DNA of 64,000 nt from Micromonospora citrea (GTDB lineage: Bacteria; Actinomycetota; Actinomycetes; Mycobacteriales; Micromonosporaceae): positions 868,001 to 932,000 of the forward strand of contig NZ_FMHZ01000002.1 of assembly GCF_900090315.1 (NCBI RefSeq). Direction: 5' to 3'. The position numbers and the translations under genes were made by a program. Numbering within the stretch: the stretch's first letter is position 1; the number at the start of each line of letters is the position of its first letter. This document shows, piece by piece, positions 1 through 8,713 of the stretch. Below the pieces are notes generated by a model. It was not told the origin of the DNA. It saw only the letters and a program-made list of their open reading frames with translations, and ran no database searches.

Positions 1-2
1 CC

Positions 3-1997
3 GACGGGTTCGACGCGTACCGGGCGGTGCGGGCGGCGCTGGAGATCCAGCGGGCCCTCGACCGGCGTCCGCTGCCCGGCACGCCGCGACTGCGGGTGCG
101 GGTCGGGGTGGCCACCGGCGAGGCGCTGGTCGACCTCGCGGCGACGCGCGACGGCGGGCACGGCGCGGCCAGCGGCGCGGTGATCACCACCGCCGCCCGG
201 TTGCAGGCGTACGCCCCGCCGGGCGGGGTGGCGCTCTGCGCGGCGACCCGGCGGGCCACCGAGGGGCTGATCGAGCAGCGTCGGGTGCCGCCGGTGGCCC
301 TCGCCGGCAAGGCGCTGCCGGTGGACGTGTGGCACGCCACCGGGACGGCCCGGCCGGCCCCCACCCGGCACGAGGGTCCGCTGGTCGGGCGGCGACGCGA
401 ACTGGCCGCCGCCCGCGACCTGGTCCTGCGGGCGCTGCGGGACCGCAGCCCGCGCTGGCTGTCGCTGGTCGGCCCCGCCGGCGTCGGGCGCAGCCGGCTG
501 CTGCACGAGTTGCGGCACGCGGTGGCGGCGGTGGACGACGTGCCGGTGCGCTGGTGCGTCGCGCACTGCCCGCCGTACCCGCAGGCCCTGGCGCCCGTCG
601 CGGACCTGGTGCGCGGGCTCGCCGGCCTCCGCGCGGACGAGCCGCCCGCGACCGTACGCCGCCGGCTCGCCGCCGCCGTCGCCGGCCTGGTGCCGCCGGG
701 CCGCCTGACCGGGTCGGTGTGCGCGCTGGAGGAGCTGCTGTCCGGGCCGGACGCCTCGCCCGGGGCGGCCCGGGGCGCGGAGGTGGCGCGGGAGGCGCTG
801 CTGGCCCTCGCCGCCCGGGAGCCGCTGGTGGTGGCGGTGGACGACCTCGACCGGGCCACCGGGGAGCTGCACCGGTTCCTGCACCGGCTCTTCGCGGCGG
901 CCACCGCCCGGTCCCTGCCCCTGGCGGTGGTGGCGGTGCACCGTCCGGAGTGGGCCGACGTGCTGCCCGCCGGCCGCCGGCACCGGCTGGACGTGCCGCC
1001 GCTGCGCCCCGTGGAGACCGGCCGGCTGCTGCGCCACCTGCTGCGCCGGGCCGACCGGCCGGCGGCGCAGGCGGCCCGCCTGCTGCCGCTGGTCGACGGC
1101 AACCCCGGCCGGGCGACCGCGTACGTGGCGACGATCGGTGGCGCGCCGCCCGCGCGGCTGCCCGTACCCGACGCGGTGCGCCGCGAGGTGGACGCCCGGC
1201 TGGACCGCCTCGACGCCACGCGGCGGGCGGTGCTGATGGCCGCCGCGACCCTCGACGCGGGGGTCACCGCGCCGTCGGTGGCGCGCCTGCTCGGTTGGAC
1301 GCCCGACCGGGCCCTGCCCGCGCTGCGGGCGCTCGCCGCGTCGGGGCTGCTGGTCGTCCGCGCCGACGGCCGGTACGCGGTCGCCGACCCGGTGCTCCGC
1401 GAGGTCGCGTACGCCCGGCTGCCGAGGGCGGTGCGCGCGACCTTCGCCCTGCGGGCCGGGCTGCCGGCGGGCGCGTTGGCGCCGGTCCCTGGAGCGGCCG
1501 ACCGGGAACCGACGCCGCAGCGCGACACGGCGGTCGTGGCGGCTCGGCGACGGCCGCGTGATCGCGGTCCGGGCGGCGTCACGGGGCGTCGTGACGGAGC
1601 GGATGTCCGACGGCCGCGTGATCGCGGTCCGGACGGCGTCACGAGGCGTCGTGACGGAGCGGATGTCCGGTGGCCCGGATCGCAGATCCGCACGGCCGTG
1701 CCGGTCACGGCGGTGCGGGTGGCCCTTGCGCCGCCTCTCTCTTCGACCGTGCCGACGGCGGGCTCGGACGGTGCGGCAGCCCGGCTGCCCGCCCTGGCGA
1801 CCCGGGCGGCCGGTCATGGCCTGCCGGCTCCCGGCGCGGGTGCCGGGAAGGCCACGACCCGTCCGCTGGGCTGCGACCGCTCGGGTCCTCCCCAGTTCTG
1901 GCCGACGACGAACAGGCGCGGGTCGCGGTCGCGGCCGAGCGTGCCGGAAAAGGCGCCGCGGTCGAGGTCGACGGTGGCCAGCACCTCGCCGCCCTGA
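3..1997 (+). CDS. Adenylate/guanylate cyclase domain-AAA ATPase regulator, 5' truncated by window, 3' end probably decayed
   Basis: The reading frame is already open at the window edge, so the N-terminus lies outside. The first visible 75 residues match the C-terminal half of a class III cyclase domain (GVATGEALV, then VITTAARLQAYAPPGG). An AAA-type ATPase follows with a P-loop (GPAGVGRSRLL, about residues 149-159 counted from base 27) in which Arg replaces the usual Lys, and an acidic Walker B-like stretch (VVAVDDLD). Proteins of this type normally continue into long TPR-rich C-termini. Here recognisable sequence stops near base 1500. The frame then runs through a 60-bp tandem repeat and antisense over an SMP-30 remnant, so roughly the last 160 codons look like read-through of unrelated DNA. 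It is probably a disrupted signal-transduction ATPase. Confidence 0.6.
   Translation, partial: DGFDAYRAVRAALEIQRALDRRPLPGTPRLRVRVGVATGEALVDLAATRDGGHGAASGAVITTAARLQAYAPPGGVALCAATRRATEGLIEQRRVPPVALAGKALPVDVWHATGTARPAPTRHEGPLVGRRRELAAARDLVLRALRDRSPRWLSLVGPAGVGRSRLLHELRHAVAAVDDVPVRWCVAHCPPYPQALAPVADLVRGLAGLRADEPPATVRRRLAAAVAGLVPPGRLTGSVCALEELLSGPDASPGAARGAEVAREALLALAAREPLVVAVDDLDRATGELHRFLHRLFAAATARSLPLAVVAVHRPEWADVLPAGRRHRLDVPPLRPVETGRLLRHLLRRADRPAAQAARLLPLVDGNPGRATAYVATIGGAPPARLPVPDAVRREVDARLDRLDATRRAVLMAAATLDAGVTAPSVARLLGWTPDRALPALRALAASGLLVVRADGRYAVADPVLREVAYARLPRAVRATFALRAGLPAGALAPVPGAADREPTPQRDTAVVAARRRPRDRGPGGVTGRRDGADVRRPRDRGPDGVTRRRDGADVRWPGSQIRTAVPVTAVRVALAPPLSSTVPTAGSDGAAARLPALATRAAGHGLPAPGAGAGKATTRPLGCDRSGPPQFWPTTNRRGSRSRPSVPEKAPRSRSTVASTSPP
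1551..1670. repeat. Two-copy 60-bp tandem repeat
   Basis: Bases 1551-1610 and 1611-1670 are two copies of one 60-bp unit differing at about three positions. The unit length is a multiple of three, so the frame above stays open through it. It sits where recognisable homology of the upstream ATPase ends. Confidence 0.95.
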
Positions 1998-2035
1998 CCG
2001 ACGCGGACGCAGCGCTGGTTGCCGTCGTCGGCGCA
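1814..2035 (-). pseudogene. C-terminal remnant of an SMP-30/gluconolactonase family gene
   Basis: The minus strand encodes about 73 residues typical of the SMP-30/gluconolactonase/LRE C-terminus: a CVRV strand, GGEVLATVDLDRGAF, LFVVGQNWGGPE, GRVVAF, ending in PAPGAGRP and a stop at 1814. Upstream of about 2035 the similarity ends abruptly and there is no start signal, so roughly three quarters of the gene is missing. The homology is judged by eye from family motifs. It overlaps the decayed 3' end of the cyclase/ATPase frame. Confidence 0.7.
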
Positions 2036-2143
2036 CCAAGGGGGGCGGGCGAGACGCGCAGTTCCCCCACGATCCAACCTAACCGTCGCCGGCCCCGATC
2101 GGTATCGGGCGGCCGACCGAGTGTGCCGGCCCCGCCCGTTGGC

Positions 2144-2149
2144 TACGTT
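2144..2149 (+). promoter_or_regulatory. -10 element TACGTT of a leaderless promoter
   Basis: TACGTT fits the actinobacterial TAnnnT -10 consensus and ends six bases before the ATG at 2156, so transcription should begin at or next to the start codon. No Shine-Dalgarno sequence is seen. Confidence 0.5.
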
Positions 2150-2155
2150 CGCCCG

Positions 2156-3049
2156 ATGCCTGTCGAAGAGATCACCGCCTCCGCCGCCGGCACCTGGACC
2201 CTCGGCGACCGCACCGTGCACCGGATGGGCTTCGGCTCCATGCGGTTGACCGCCGACCCGGACCGGGCGCGCGCCGTCCGCGTCCTGCGCCGGGCGGTCG
2301 AGCTCGGCGTCAACCACATCGACACCGCCGCCTTCTACGTCTCGCCGGGCGGGCCGCTCGGCGTCGGCACCGGTCCCCGCCGCTACGCCACCGACCTGAT
2401 CCGGGAGGCGCTGGCGCCGTACCCGGAGGACCTGGTCATCGCCACGAAGGTCGGGCCGTCCTTCGACGAGGCGAGCCGGCACCGGGAGCTGACCCCGGCC
2501 GAACTGCGCCGGGACGTGGAGGAGAACCTGCGCCGGCTGGGCCGGGACCACCTGGACGTGGTCAACCTGCGCATCGTCCGGCGCGAGGGGCGGGACTCGG
2601 TGGCGGAGCGCTTCGCCGCCCTCGCGGAGCTGCGCGACGCCGGGCTGATCCGGCACCTCGGACTGTCCAACGTGCGCGTCGACCACCTCGACGAGGCGCA
2701 GGCCATCGCGCCGGTGGTGTGCGTGCAGAACGCGTACGCCCTCGACGCGAACCGCTGGGCCGACGACCTGCTGCGTGCCTGCGGGGAGCGCGGGGTGGCC
2801 TTCGTGCCGTTCTTCGCGATCGCCGGCGGCGGCCGGGAGTCGGGCGCGGGCGGCGACCACGGCGACGCGGTGCGCGCGGTGGCCCGGGCCCACGGGGTGA
2901 CGCCGCACCAGATCCGCCTGGCCTGGACGCTGCACCAGGGGCCGCACGTGCTGGCCATCCCCGGCACCGGCGATCCGGAGCACCTGGCGCAGAACGTCGC
3001 GGCCGGTGCCATCCGGCTCTCCGCCGACGACCTGGCCCGCCTCGGCTGA
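2156..3049 (+). CDS. Aldo/keto reductase (YdbC-like)
   Basis: 297 residues, probably a cytosolic NADPH-dependent carbonyl reductase. The AKR barrel motifs are present: the catalytic Asp/Tyr pair in HIDTAAFY (Asp56, Tyr61), the active-site Lys in VIATK (Lys98), and the cofactor region VLAIPGTG near the C-terminus. The position that is His in most AKRs reads VNLR, as in the YdbC-like subgroup. The ATG was chosen because family similarity starts there and a leaderless -10 lies just upstream. The gene stands alone and converges on the next gene; the substrate cannot be told. Confidence 0.9.
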   Translation: MPVEEITASAAGTWTLGDRTVHRMGFGSMRLTADPDRARAVRVLRRAVELGVNHIDTAAFYVSPGGPLGVGTGPRRYATDLIREALAPYPEDLVIATKVGPSFDEASRHRELTPAELRRDVEENLRRLGRDHLDVVNLRIVRREGRDSVAERFAALAELRDAGLIRHLGLSNVRVDHLDEAQAIAPVVCVQNAYALDANRWADDLLRACGERGVAFVPFFAIAGGGRESGAGGDHGDAVRAVARAHGVTPHQIRLAWTLHQGPHVLAIPGTGDPEHLAQNVAAGAIRLSADDLARLG

Positions 3050-3141
3050 ACGCGGTCGTGGGCCGGCCCCTGGTGAACGGCCGGCGAACCGGAACCGGCC
3101 GGGCCGACGGGGCGCGCGTCTGGCCACGCCCGGCGTGCCGG

Positions 3142-3708
3142 TCAGCGGTCGGCGAGGAAGGCCACGGCCCGCTCCCAGGTCCGTGCGGCCGCCGCCGCGT
3201 CGTGATCGGGCAGCTCGGGGTCGGTGTAGAGATGCCCGACGCCGGGATAGCGGTGGACGGACAGCTCCGCGCCGGCCGCGGTCATCGCCCGCCGCCACTG
3301 CGCGACCTCCGGCTCCGCGTCGTAGTCGTCGGGGTCGCTCAGGTGCAGCTGCACCGGCAGGCCCGGCCGGACCGCCTCCGGCTCGCCGCCGGTGCCGCAG
3401 AGCAGCAGCAGCGCCGCCGCGTCGGGACGTTCGGCGAGCAGCGCCCCGGCCACCCCGGCGCCCATCGAGAACCCGGCCAGCACCGCGTCGGCAGGCGCCT
3501 CGCCCAGGGCCGCCCGGGCCCGGTCCAGCACCGCCTCCTGCCCGATCTCGCGGAGCAGGGCGAAGCCGTCCTCCACCGTCTCGGCGGCCGGCTCACCATA
3601 GAGGTCGGGGGTGTCGACGGTGTGCCCGGCGGCACGCAGCCGGTCGGCGGCCGTCAGCACGGCGGGCCGCAACCCGTAGACGGAGTGAAACAGCACCACG
3701 TGTCCCAT
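3142..3708 (-). CDS. Dienelactone hydrolase family protein
   Basis: 188-residue alpha/beta hydrolase. The nucleophile elbow is GFSMGA with Ser81; classical dienelactone hydrolases use Cys here. The acid is likely in the LSDPDDY stretch (about residue 124) and the His in GVGHLY (about 157). There is no signal peptide, so it is probably cytosolic. It lies 64 bases downstream of the glycosyltransferase on the same strand and may be co-transcribed. The substrate is unknown. Confidence 0.85.
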   Translation of the reverse strand: MGHVVLFHSVYGLRPAVLTAADRLRAAGHTVDTPDLYGEPAAETVEDGFALLREIGQEAVLDRARAALGEAPADAVLAGFSMGAGVAGALLAERPDAAALLLLCGTGGEPEAVRPGLPVQLHLSDPDDYDAEPEVAQWRRAMTAAGAELSVHRYPGVGHLYTDPELPDHDAAAAARTWERAVAFLADR

Positions 3709-3772
3709 GCCGGCATCCTGCCCCAGACCCCCGACAGGACCGGGTCGCCGCGCGGGCCCGCAGCCCGGTGGG

Positions 3773-4891
3773 TCACACGAGCGCCTCCAGGCGCCGCACC
3801 AGTTCCTCGGGCCCCGGCATGGCGGCGATCTCGGCGCTGACCTGCCGGGCCGCCTCGCGCAGCCCCGGGTCGCCGACCAGCCGGGTCAGCGCGTCGGCCG
3901 TGATGTCGCGGGGCCGCACCGCGAGGCCGGCCCCGCGCCGGGCCACCAGCTCGGCGTTGTGCCGGCGGTCGCCGGCCCCGACGGTGACCAGCTGCGGCAC
4001 GCCCGCGATCAGGGCCGTGAAGACGCTGCCCGCGCCGCCGTGGTGGACCAGCGCCGCGCTCGCCGGCAGCGCCTCGGGCAGCGGGATCCAGTCGACGGTA
4101 CGCACGTTGCCGGGCAGCGCCCGGCGGGCCAGCCGCGCGTCCGGGCGGACCAGGACGAACTCGGCGTCGACCCGGTCGGCGGCGGCGAGGACCGCCGGCA
4201 TCGGACCGGCGCTGCCGGGGCCGGCGACGGTGCTGCGGCTGACCAGCACCCGCGGGCGCTCGCCCGGCTCGCGCAGCCACTGCGGCAGCTCGCCGCCACC
4301 GGAGTGGGCGGCGTAGCGCATCGGCCAGCCGTCCTGGGAGAGCAGGCTGGGCGGGCCGACGGCGATGGCGGCGGCCGGGGGCGGCAGCTCCGCCACGCCG
4401 TGTCGGCGCAGGGCGGCGCCGAGCGACGCGAGGGTGGCCCGCACCAGGTCACGGCCGTCGAAGAGGGAGTTCTCCTGGCGTACGGCGGGCACGCCGCGCT
4501 TCGCGGCGGCGAGCGCCCCGGCCACCGCGAACGGCTCGTGGATCACCAGGTCGGGCTTCCACTCCTCGGCGACGGCGACCACCCCGTCGGCGAGCTGGTC
4601 GTTGACCGTGCCGAAGATCATCCCGGCGCCCCGGGTGCCGCCGGTGCCGGCCAGCTCGGCCCGGGCGATCAGCGGGTGGCGCAGCATCATCGCGCGGGCG
4701 ATCCGTCCGAAGTCGAACGTCGGCGCGACGTCGCGCACCGGCAGGCCCGACTGTTCCGCCCGCAGGGCGTCCGCCGCGGTGGTGACGAGCACCTCGTGCC
4801 CGGCGTCCCGCAGTGCGCCGGCCAGCGGCAGCAGGGGAAAGACGTGCCCGATCAACGGCGCGGAGACCACCAGCACTCGCACGGTCCACAT
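3773..4891 (-). CDS. GT1-family (MGT/UGT-like) glycosyltransferase
   Basis: 372-residue GT-B fold glycosyltransferase of the kind that adds sugars to macrolides and other small molecules. The N-terminus VLVVSAPLIGHVFP is the acceptor-domain start, and HHGGAGSVFTAL (about residue 278) is the nucleotide-sugar binding signature, followed by the family's conserved C-terminal helix region. A GTG three codons inside the ATG is an alternative start. No biosynthetic cluster surrounds it, so a detoxifying or resistance role is as likely as a biosynthetic one (inference). Confidence 0.88.
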   Translation of the reverse strand: MWTVRVLVVSAPLIGHVFPLLPLAGALRDAGHEVLVTTAADALRAEQSGLPVRDVAPTFDFGRIARAMMLRHPLIARAELAGTGGTRGAGMIFGTVNDQLADGVVAVAEEWKPDLVIHEPFAVAGALAAAKRGVPAVRQENSLFDGRDLVRATLASLGAALRRHGVAELPPPAAAIAVGPPSLLSQDGWPMRYAAHSGGGELPQWLREPGERPRVLVSRSTVAGPGSAGPMPAVLAAADRVDAEFVLVRPDARLARRALPGNVRTVDWIPLPEALPASAALVHHGGAGSVFTALIAGVPQLVTVGAGDRRHNAELVARRGAGLAVRPRDITADALTRLVGDPGLREAARQVSAEIAAMPGPEELVRRLEALV

Positions 4892-5004
4892 GCTACTCCC
4901 GGCCGGAATCGCCGTGCGGGACGGGACGCTGAGCCCCCTGCCCAGGGCGACGCGGTCCCGGCGAGCTACCGCACGGTCGGCGCCGCGACGACGCGACGGG
5001 CGGC

Positions 5005-5412
5005 TCAGCCGGCGGTCGCGGGCAGCGTACGGCTGCGGCCCCGGAACTCGGCGACCACCTCGCCGCCCTCCCGCGTGACGGTGACGTCGTAGATGCCGCT
5101 GCGGCCGTAGCGGGTGCGCTCGGTGGCGTGGGCGGTCAGCAGGTCGCCCTCGCGGGCGGGACGGACGAAGGTGATCTCGCCGCCGGCGGCCACGGTGACG
5201 GGGCCGTGGCTGTTGCAGGCCAGCGCGAAGGCCGTGTCCGCGAGCAGGAAGACGAACCCGCCGTGCGCGATGGCGTGGCCGTTGACCATCGCGCCGGTGA
5301 CCCGCATCCGGGCCACCGCAGCGCCGTCGGCGGCGTCGACCAGCTCGATGCCGAGCCCCTTGGAGGCCGCGTCGGCGTCGAACATGTCGTACGCGGCGTT
5401 GCGCCCGGCCAC
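5005..5412 (-). CDS. paaI: PaaI-type acyl-CoA thioesterase
   Basis: 135-residue hotdog-fold thioesterase. NGHAIAHGG (residues 44-52) and the Asp at 59 in LLADTAF match the PaaI active site. In the phenylacetate pathway PaaI hydrolyses ring-hydroxylated phenylacetyl-CoA dead ends and frees CoA. The GTG start lies one base after the paaK stop, so the two genes are translationally coupled. The rest of the phenylacetate pathway (paaABCDE, paaG, paaZ) is not in the window. Confidence 0.88.
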   Translation of the reverse strand: MAGRNAAYDMFDADAASKGLGIELVDAADGAAVARMRVTGAMVNGHAIAHGGFVFLLADTAFALACNSHGPVTVAAGGEITFVRPAREGDLLTAHATERTRYGRSGIYDVTVTREGGEVVAEFRGRSRTLPATAG

Positions 5413-5413
5413 G

Positions 5414-6721
5414 TCAGCCGCCCCGCCGCTGGTCGACGATCCGCCGCATCTTGCCCATCGACCGCTCCACCCCGTCCGGGGCGATCACCTCGACCGCCAC
5501 GCTCACCCCGATCGTGTTCTTGACCAGCCCGACCAGCGCGACGCCGGCCCGTTCGGCGGCCTCGACGTCCACCCCCGCCCGCCGTTCGACGCGGACGGTC
5601 AGCGTGTCCATCCGCCCCTGCCGCCCGAGGACGCACTGGAAGTGCGGCGAGAGCTGCGGCGTACGCAGGATCAGCTCCTCGATCTGGGTGGGGAAGACGT
5701 TCACCCCGCGCACGATCATCATGTCGTCGCTGCGCCCCGTGATCTTCTCGATCCGTCGCATCGGGCGGGCGGTGCCGGGCAGCAGCCGGGTGAGGTCGCG
5801 GGTGCGGTAGCGGACGACCGGCATCGCCTCCCGGGTCAGCGAGGTGAGCACCAGCTCACCGCGCTCGCCGTCAGGCAGCACCTCGCCGGTGACCGGGTCG
5901 ACGATCTCCGGATAGAAGTGGTCCTCCCACAGGTGCAGCCCGTCCTTGGTCTCCACGCACTCGTTGGCCACGCCGGGCCCCATCACCTCGGACAGTCCAT
6001 AGACGTCGACGGCGTGCATGTCGAGGCGCTGCTCCATCTCCCGGCGCATGTCCTCCGTCCACGGCTCCGCGCCGAAGATGCCCACCTGGAGCGAGGTGCG
6101 GCGCGGGTCGACGCCCTGCCGTTCCATCTCGTCGACGATGGCGAGCATGTAGCTGGGGGTGACCATGATGACCTCGGGCTCGAAGTCGCGGATCAGCATC
6201 ACCTGGCGTTCGGTCATCCCGCCGGAGACGGGGATGACGGTGCAACCCAGTTCCTCCGCGCCGTAGTGCGCGCCGAGCCCGCCGGTGAACAGCCCATAGC
6301 CGTACGCGACGTGCACCCGGTCGCCGGGGCGTCCGCCGGCGGCCCTGATCGACCGGGCCATCAGCCGGGCCCACGTCCTCAGGTCCTCGGCGGTGTAACC
6401 GACCACGGTCGGCCGGCCGGTGGTACCGGAGGAGGCGTGCAGCCGGGCGATCCGCTCGCGGGGCACGGCGAACATGCCGAACGGGTAGTTCTCCCGTAGC
6501 TCCGCCTTGCCCGTGAACGGGAAACGGGCCAGGTCGGCCAGGTCCCGGCAGTCGTCGGGGTGCACGTCGGCGGCGTCGAAGGCGCGGCGGTAGTGCGGGA
6601 CGTTGTCGTACGCGTGCCGCAGCGACCGTCGCAGCCGCTCTCGCTGCACCGCGCGCAACTCGTCGACGCTCGCCCGCTCGATCGGCTCCAGATCCTCCGG
6701 GCGCGGGGCGCGGTCCTGCAT
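5414..6721 (-). CDS. paaK: Phenylacetate-CoA ligase
   Basis: 435-residue adenylate-forming enzyme that activates phenylacetate (or a related aryl acid) to its CoA thioester using ATP. The AMP-binding motif SSGTTGRPT is at about residues 97-105; YGLSEVMGPG and the C-terminal IKITGRSDDM-like region (EKITGRSDDMMIVRG) are the usual later motifs. The ATG at 6721 was preferred over an upstream GTG because AGGAGG sits six bases before it. First gene of a two-gene operon with paaI. Confidence 0.92.
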   Translation of the reverse strand: MQDRAPRPEDLEPIERASVDELRAVQRERLRRSLRHAYDNVPHYRRAFDAADVHPDDCRDLADLARFPFTGKAELRENYPFGMFAVPRERIARLHASSGTTGRPTVVGYTAEDLRTWARLMARSIRAAGGRPGDRVHVAYGYGLFTGGLGAHYGAEELGCTVIPVSGGMTERQVMLIRDFEPEVIMVTPSYMLAIVDEMERQGVDPRRTSLQVGIFGAEPWTEDMRREMEQRLDMHAVDVYGLSEVMGPGVANECVETKDGLHLWEDHFYPEIVDPVTGEVLPDGERGELVLTSLTREAMPVVRYRTRDLTRLLPGTARPMRRIEKITGRSDDMMIVRGVNVFPTQIEELILRTPQLSPHFQCVLGRQGRMDTLTVRVERRAGVDVEAAERAGVALVGLVKNTIGVSVAVEVIAPDGVERSMGKMRRIVDQRRGG

Positions 6722-6911
6722 CGGTGCCTCCTGCACGTCACGGTGGCGCGGCGGCACGAGCGCGCACGGGCACACCGGGCCGTCCCGGAGCCGGGCCGCC
6801 CCGTCCGCCGATCTTGGTACCGTACGCCGGCCGCCGGCGGCGCACCACCGACGGCCCGGGCAAGCGCCGGTCCGGGCCGGCGGCGGCCCGGACCTGCGGC
6901 AGCGGCCCGGA

Positions 6912-6954
<43 letters not shown>

Positions 6955-6981
6955 AAGGTCAACGCGCGGCGCGGTGGCGTG

Positions 6982-7416
6982 TCACGGGTTATCCGGGTCC
7001 AGGTTGCGCTCGCGCAGCAGCGCGTCCAGCTTGGCTTCGATCCGCTCGTCGGACTCCCGCGACTGGGAAGAACCCCAGTAGTAGAACAGGGCGAGGCCGG
7101 CCGCCTGCCAGACCAACTGGAGGAACTCGGACTGCCAGTTCTCCAGGGTGGAGGCGAGGAACTGCGGCAGGAAATCGGCCCAGGCGAAGGACTGGCCGTG
7201 CTGGCTCGCCTCGTTGCTCTCCACGACCGCCTGGAAGACGAACTGGCCGATCCAGGAGACCAGGAAGAGCGCCCCGGTCACCAGCGCGAAGGCGTACGCC
7301 TTGGGCCATCTCGGCTTACGGAACGGCGGCCCGGCGGCCCGGCCCCGCGACCGCCGACCGTTGGACGCGGCTCCGGACGGACCCGCGTCGGAGGCGGTCC
7401 TGATGATCTCGGCCAT
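6982..7416 (-). CDS. Small membrane protein, DUF6766-like
   Basis: 144 residues. A basic Arg-rich N-terminus is followed by a hydrophobic segment (AFALVTGALFLVSWIGQFVFQ, about residues 42-62) and a second one near residue 110 (LVWQAAGLALFYYWG), then a charged C-terminal tail, so two membrane spans are likely. The middle motif ESNEASQHGQSFAWADF and the SSQSRESDERIEAK tail recall DUF6766 proteins of actinobacteria and proteobacteria; the family name is recalled, not searched. Function unknown. The ATG at 7416 has a purine-rich GAGAGGGGA upstream. Confidence 0.75.
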   Translation of the reverse strand: MAEIIRTASDAGPSGAASNGRRSRGRAAGPPFRKPRWPKAYAFALVTGALFLVSWIGQFVFQAVVESNEASQHGQSFAWADFLPQFLASTLENWQSEFLQLVWQAAGLALFYYWGSSQSRESDERIEAKLDALLRERNLDPDNP

Positions 7417-7718
7417 CGCGATCCCCCTCTCGATGAATCCCCTGGTGAGGCCTATGCCCCGGGCCGCGCACGCCGAAACGGCGGCCCGGCACGGCGGCAC
7501 GGCGCGGCGGCGCGGCAGCCCGGCACGACAGCGCGGCACGGCGGCAGGGAGCGGCGGCAGGGAATGGCACAGACCGGTGGCGCGGCGCGGCTACGGCGGC
7601 AGGAGACGCGAGGGTGCCGGGAGCGACGCCCTCGCCCACGCCCCGCCACCACCCTGCCGCCGTTTGGCAATTGCGAAAGTATGGCAACAAGGTCTGGACA
7701 CTCGCCGGTCAACGTAAC
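7417..7718. other. Non-coding, low-complexity intergenic stretch
   Basis: About 300 bases between divergent genes. It is dominated by short iterations of CGGCACGG and GGCGGCA, with a more ordinary A+T-containing end near 7660-7720 that carries the methyltransferase promoter. No gene was seen. Confidence 0.6.
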
Positions 7719-7724
7719 TAGCCT
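7719..7724 (+). promoter_or_regulatory. -10 element TAGCCT of a leaderless promoter
   Basis: TAGCCT ends seven bases before the ATG at 7732 and fits TAnnnT. No ribosome binding site is present, which agrees with a leaderless mRNA. Confidence 0.5.
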
Positions 7725-7731
7725 GATCGCC

Positions 7732-8490
7732 ATGACTCCTTACATCACGGATGCCGCCGCCTGGCAGGAGAGCTGGGACCGCCAGCAGGAGGCGTACCTG
7801 CCTGACCGCGAGCACCGGTTCACCGCGATGCTGGACGCCGTCGACGCGGTCCACGACGGCGATCGGCTGCGGCTGCTCGACCTGGCCGGCGGGACGGGCA
7901 GCATCTCCGACCGGACACTGCGCCGCTTCCCCGACGCCGAGGTGACGCTCGTGGACCTCGACCCGGCGCTGCTCGCCCTGGCCCGCGCCTCCCTCGGCAA
8001 CCGGGTCACGGTCGTCACGGCGGACCTCGCCCGGCCCGACTGGCACACCGCGCTCCCCCACCGCGACTACGACGCGGTGCTGACCGCCACCGCGCTGCAC
8101 TGGCTGCCGGCGGAGCGGCTGACCCTGCTCTACGCCGAGCTGCGTGACCTGCTGCGCCCCGGCGGGATCCTCGTCAACGCCGACCACATGCCGGACGACA
8201 CGCTGCCCCAGCTCAGCAAACGCCTGCTCGACCGGGCGCGCGACCGCCGGGCGGCCCGGTACGCCGCCGGAGCCGCCCTGTCCTGGGCGGAGTGGTGGGA
8301 GCGGGCGGCCGCCGACCCGGCGCTGCGCCCGCTCGTCGCGCAGCGGCACGCCATCTATCCCACCGGGCACAGCCCGGAGTGGACCCCGCCGGTGTCCTGG
8401 CACCTCTCCGCGCTGACCGCCGCCGGCTTCGCGGAGGTGGGAACGGTGTGGCGGGGCGGCACCGACGCCGCCGTCGCCGGCGTGCGCTGA
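7732..8490 (+). CDS. Class I SAM-dependent methyltransferase
   Basis: 252 residues. Motif I, LLDLAGGTGSIS (residues 48-59), binds SAM; VTLVDLDPALL is the acidic post-I loop; VLTATALHWL and LRPGGILVNADH complete the Rossmann core. The general layout resembles small-molecule (trans-aconitate/ubiquinone type) methyltransferases, but the acceptor cannot be read from sequence. Monocistronic, with a leaderless start. Confidence 0.88.
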   Translation: MTPYITDAAAWQESWDRQQEAYLPDREHRFTAMLDAVDAVHDGDRLRLLDLAGGTGSISDRTLRRFPDAEVTLVDLDPALLALARASLGNRVTVVTADLARPDWHTALPHRDYDAVLTATALHWLPAERLTLLYAELRDLLRPGGILVNADHMPDDTLPQLSKRLLDRARDRRAARYAAGAALSWAEWWERAAADPALRPLVAQRHAIYPTGHSPEWTPPVSWHLSALTAAGFAEVGTVWRGGTDAAVAGVR

Positions 8491-8713
8491 CGGCCCGGCC
8501 CGGGCCGGTCGGGCCGGTCGGGCCGGTTGTGGCTGGGTCAGGGGCGGCTGAGCTGGCTCGCCGGGCTGGTTGCGACCGGACCGGCTCGGCCGGTTTCGGC
8601 TGGATCAGCTAGCCGGGGTGCGACCGGACCAGCTCGGCCGGTTCGGGCGGTCGAGTGCGACCGATCGAGTGCAGCGGGTCGAGTGCAGCCGGACTGGCGC
8701 AATGACATCCACG

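Noticed and set aside
1595..1671. Shared word GCGGATGTCCG between the 60-bp repeat and the 34-bp hairpin repeat at 34.1 kb
   Set aside because: Only eleven GC-rich bases are shared and the flanks differ, so chance is sufficient.
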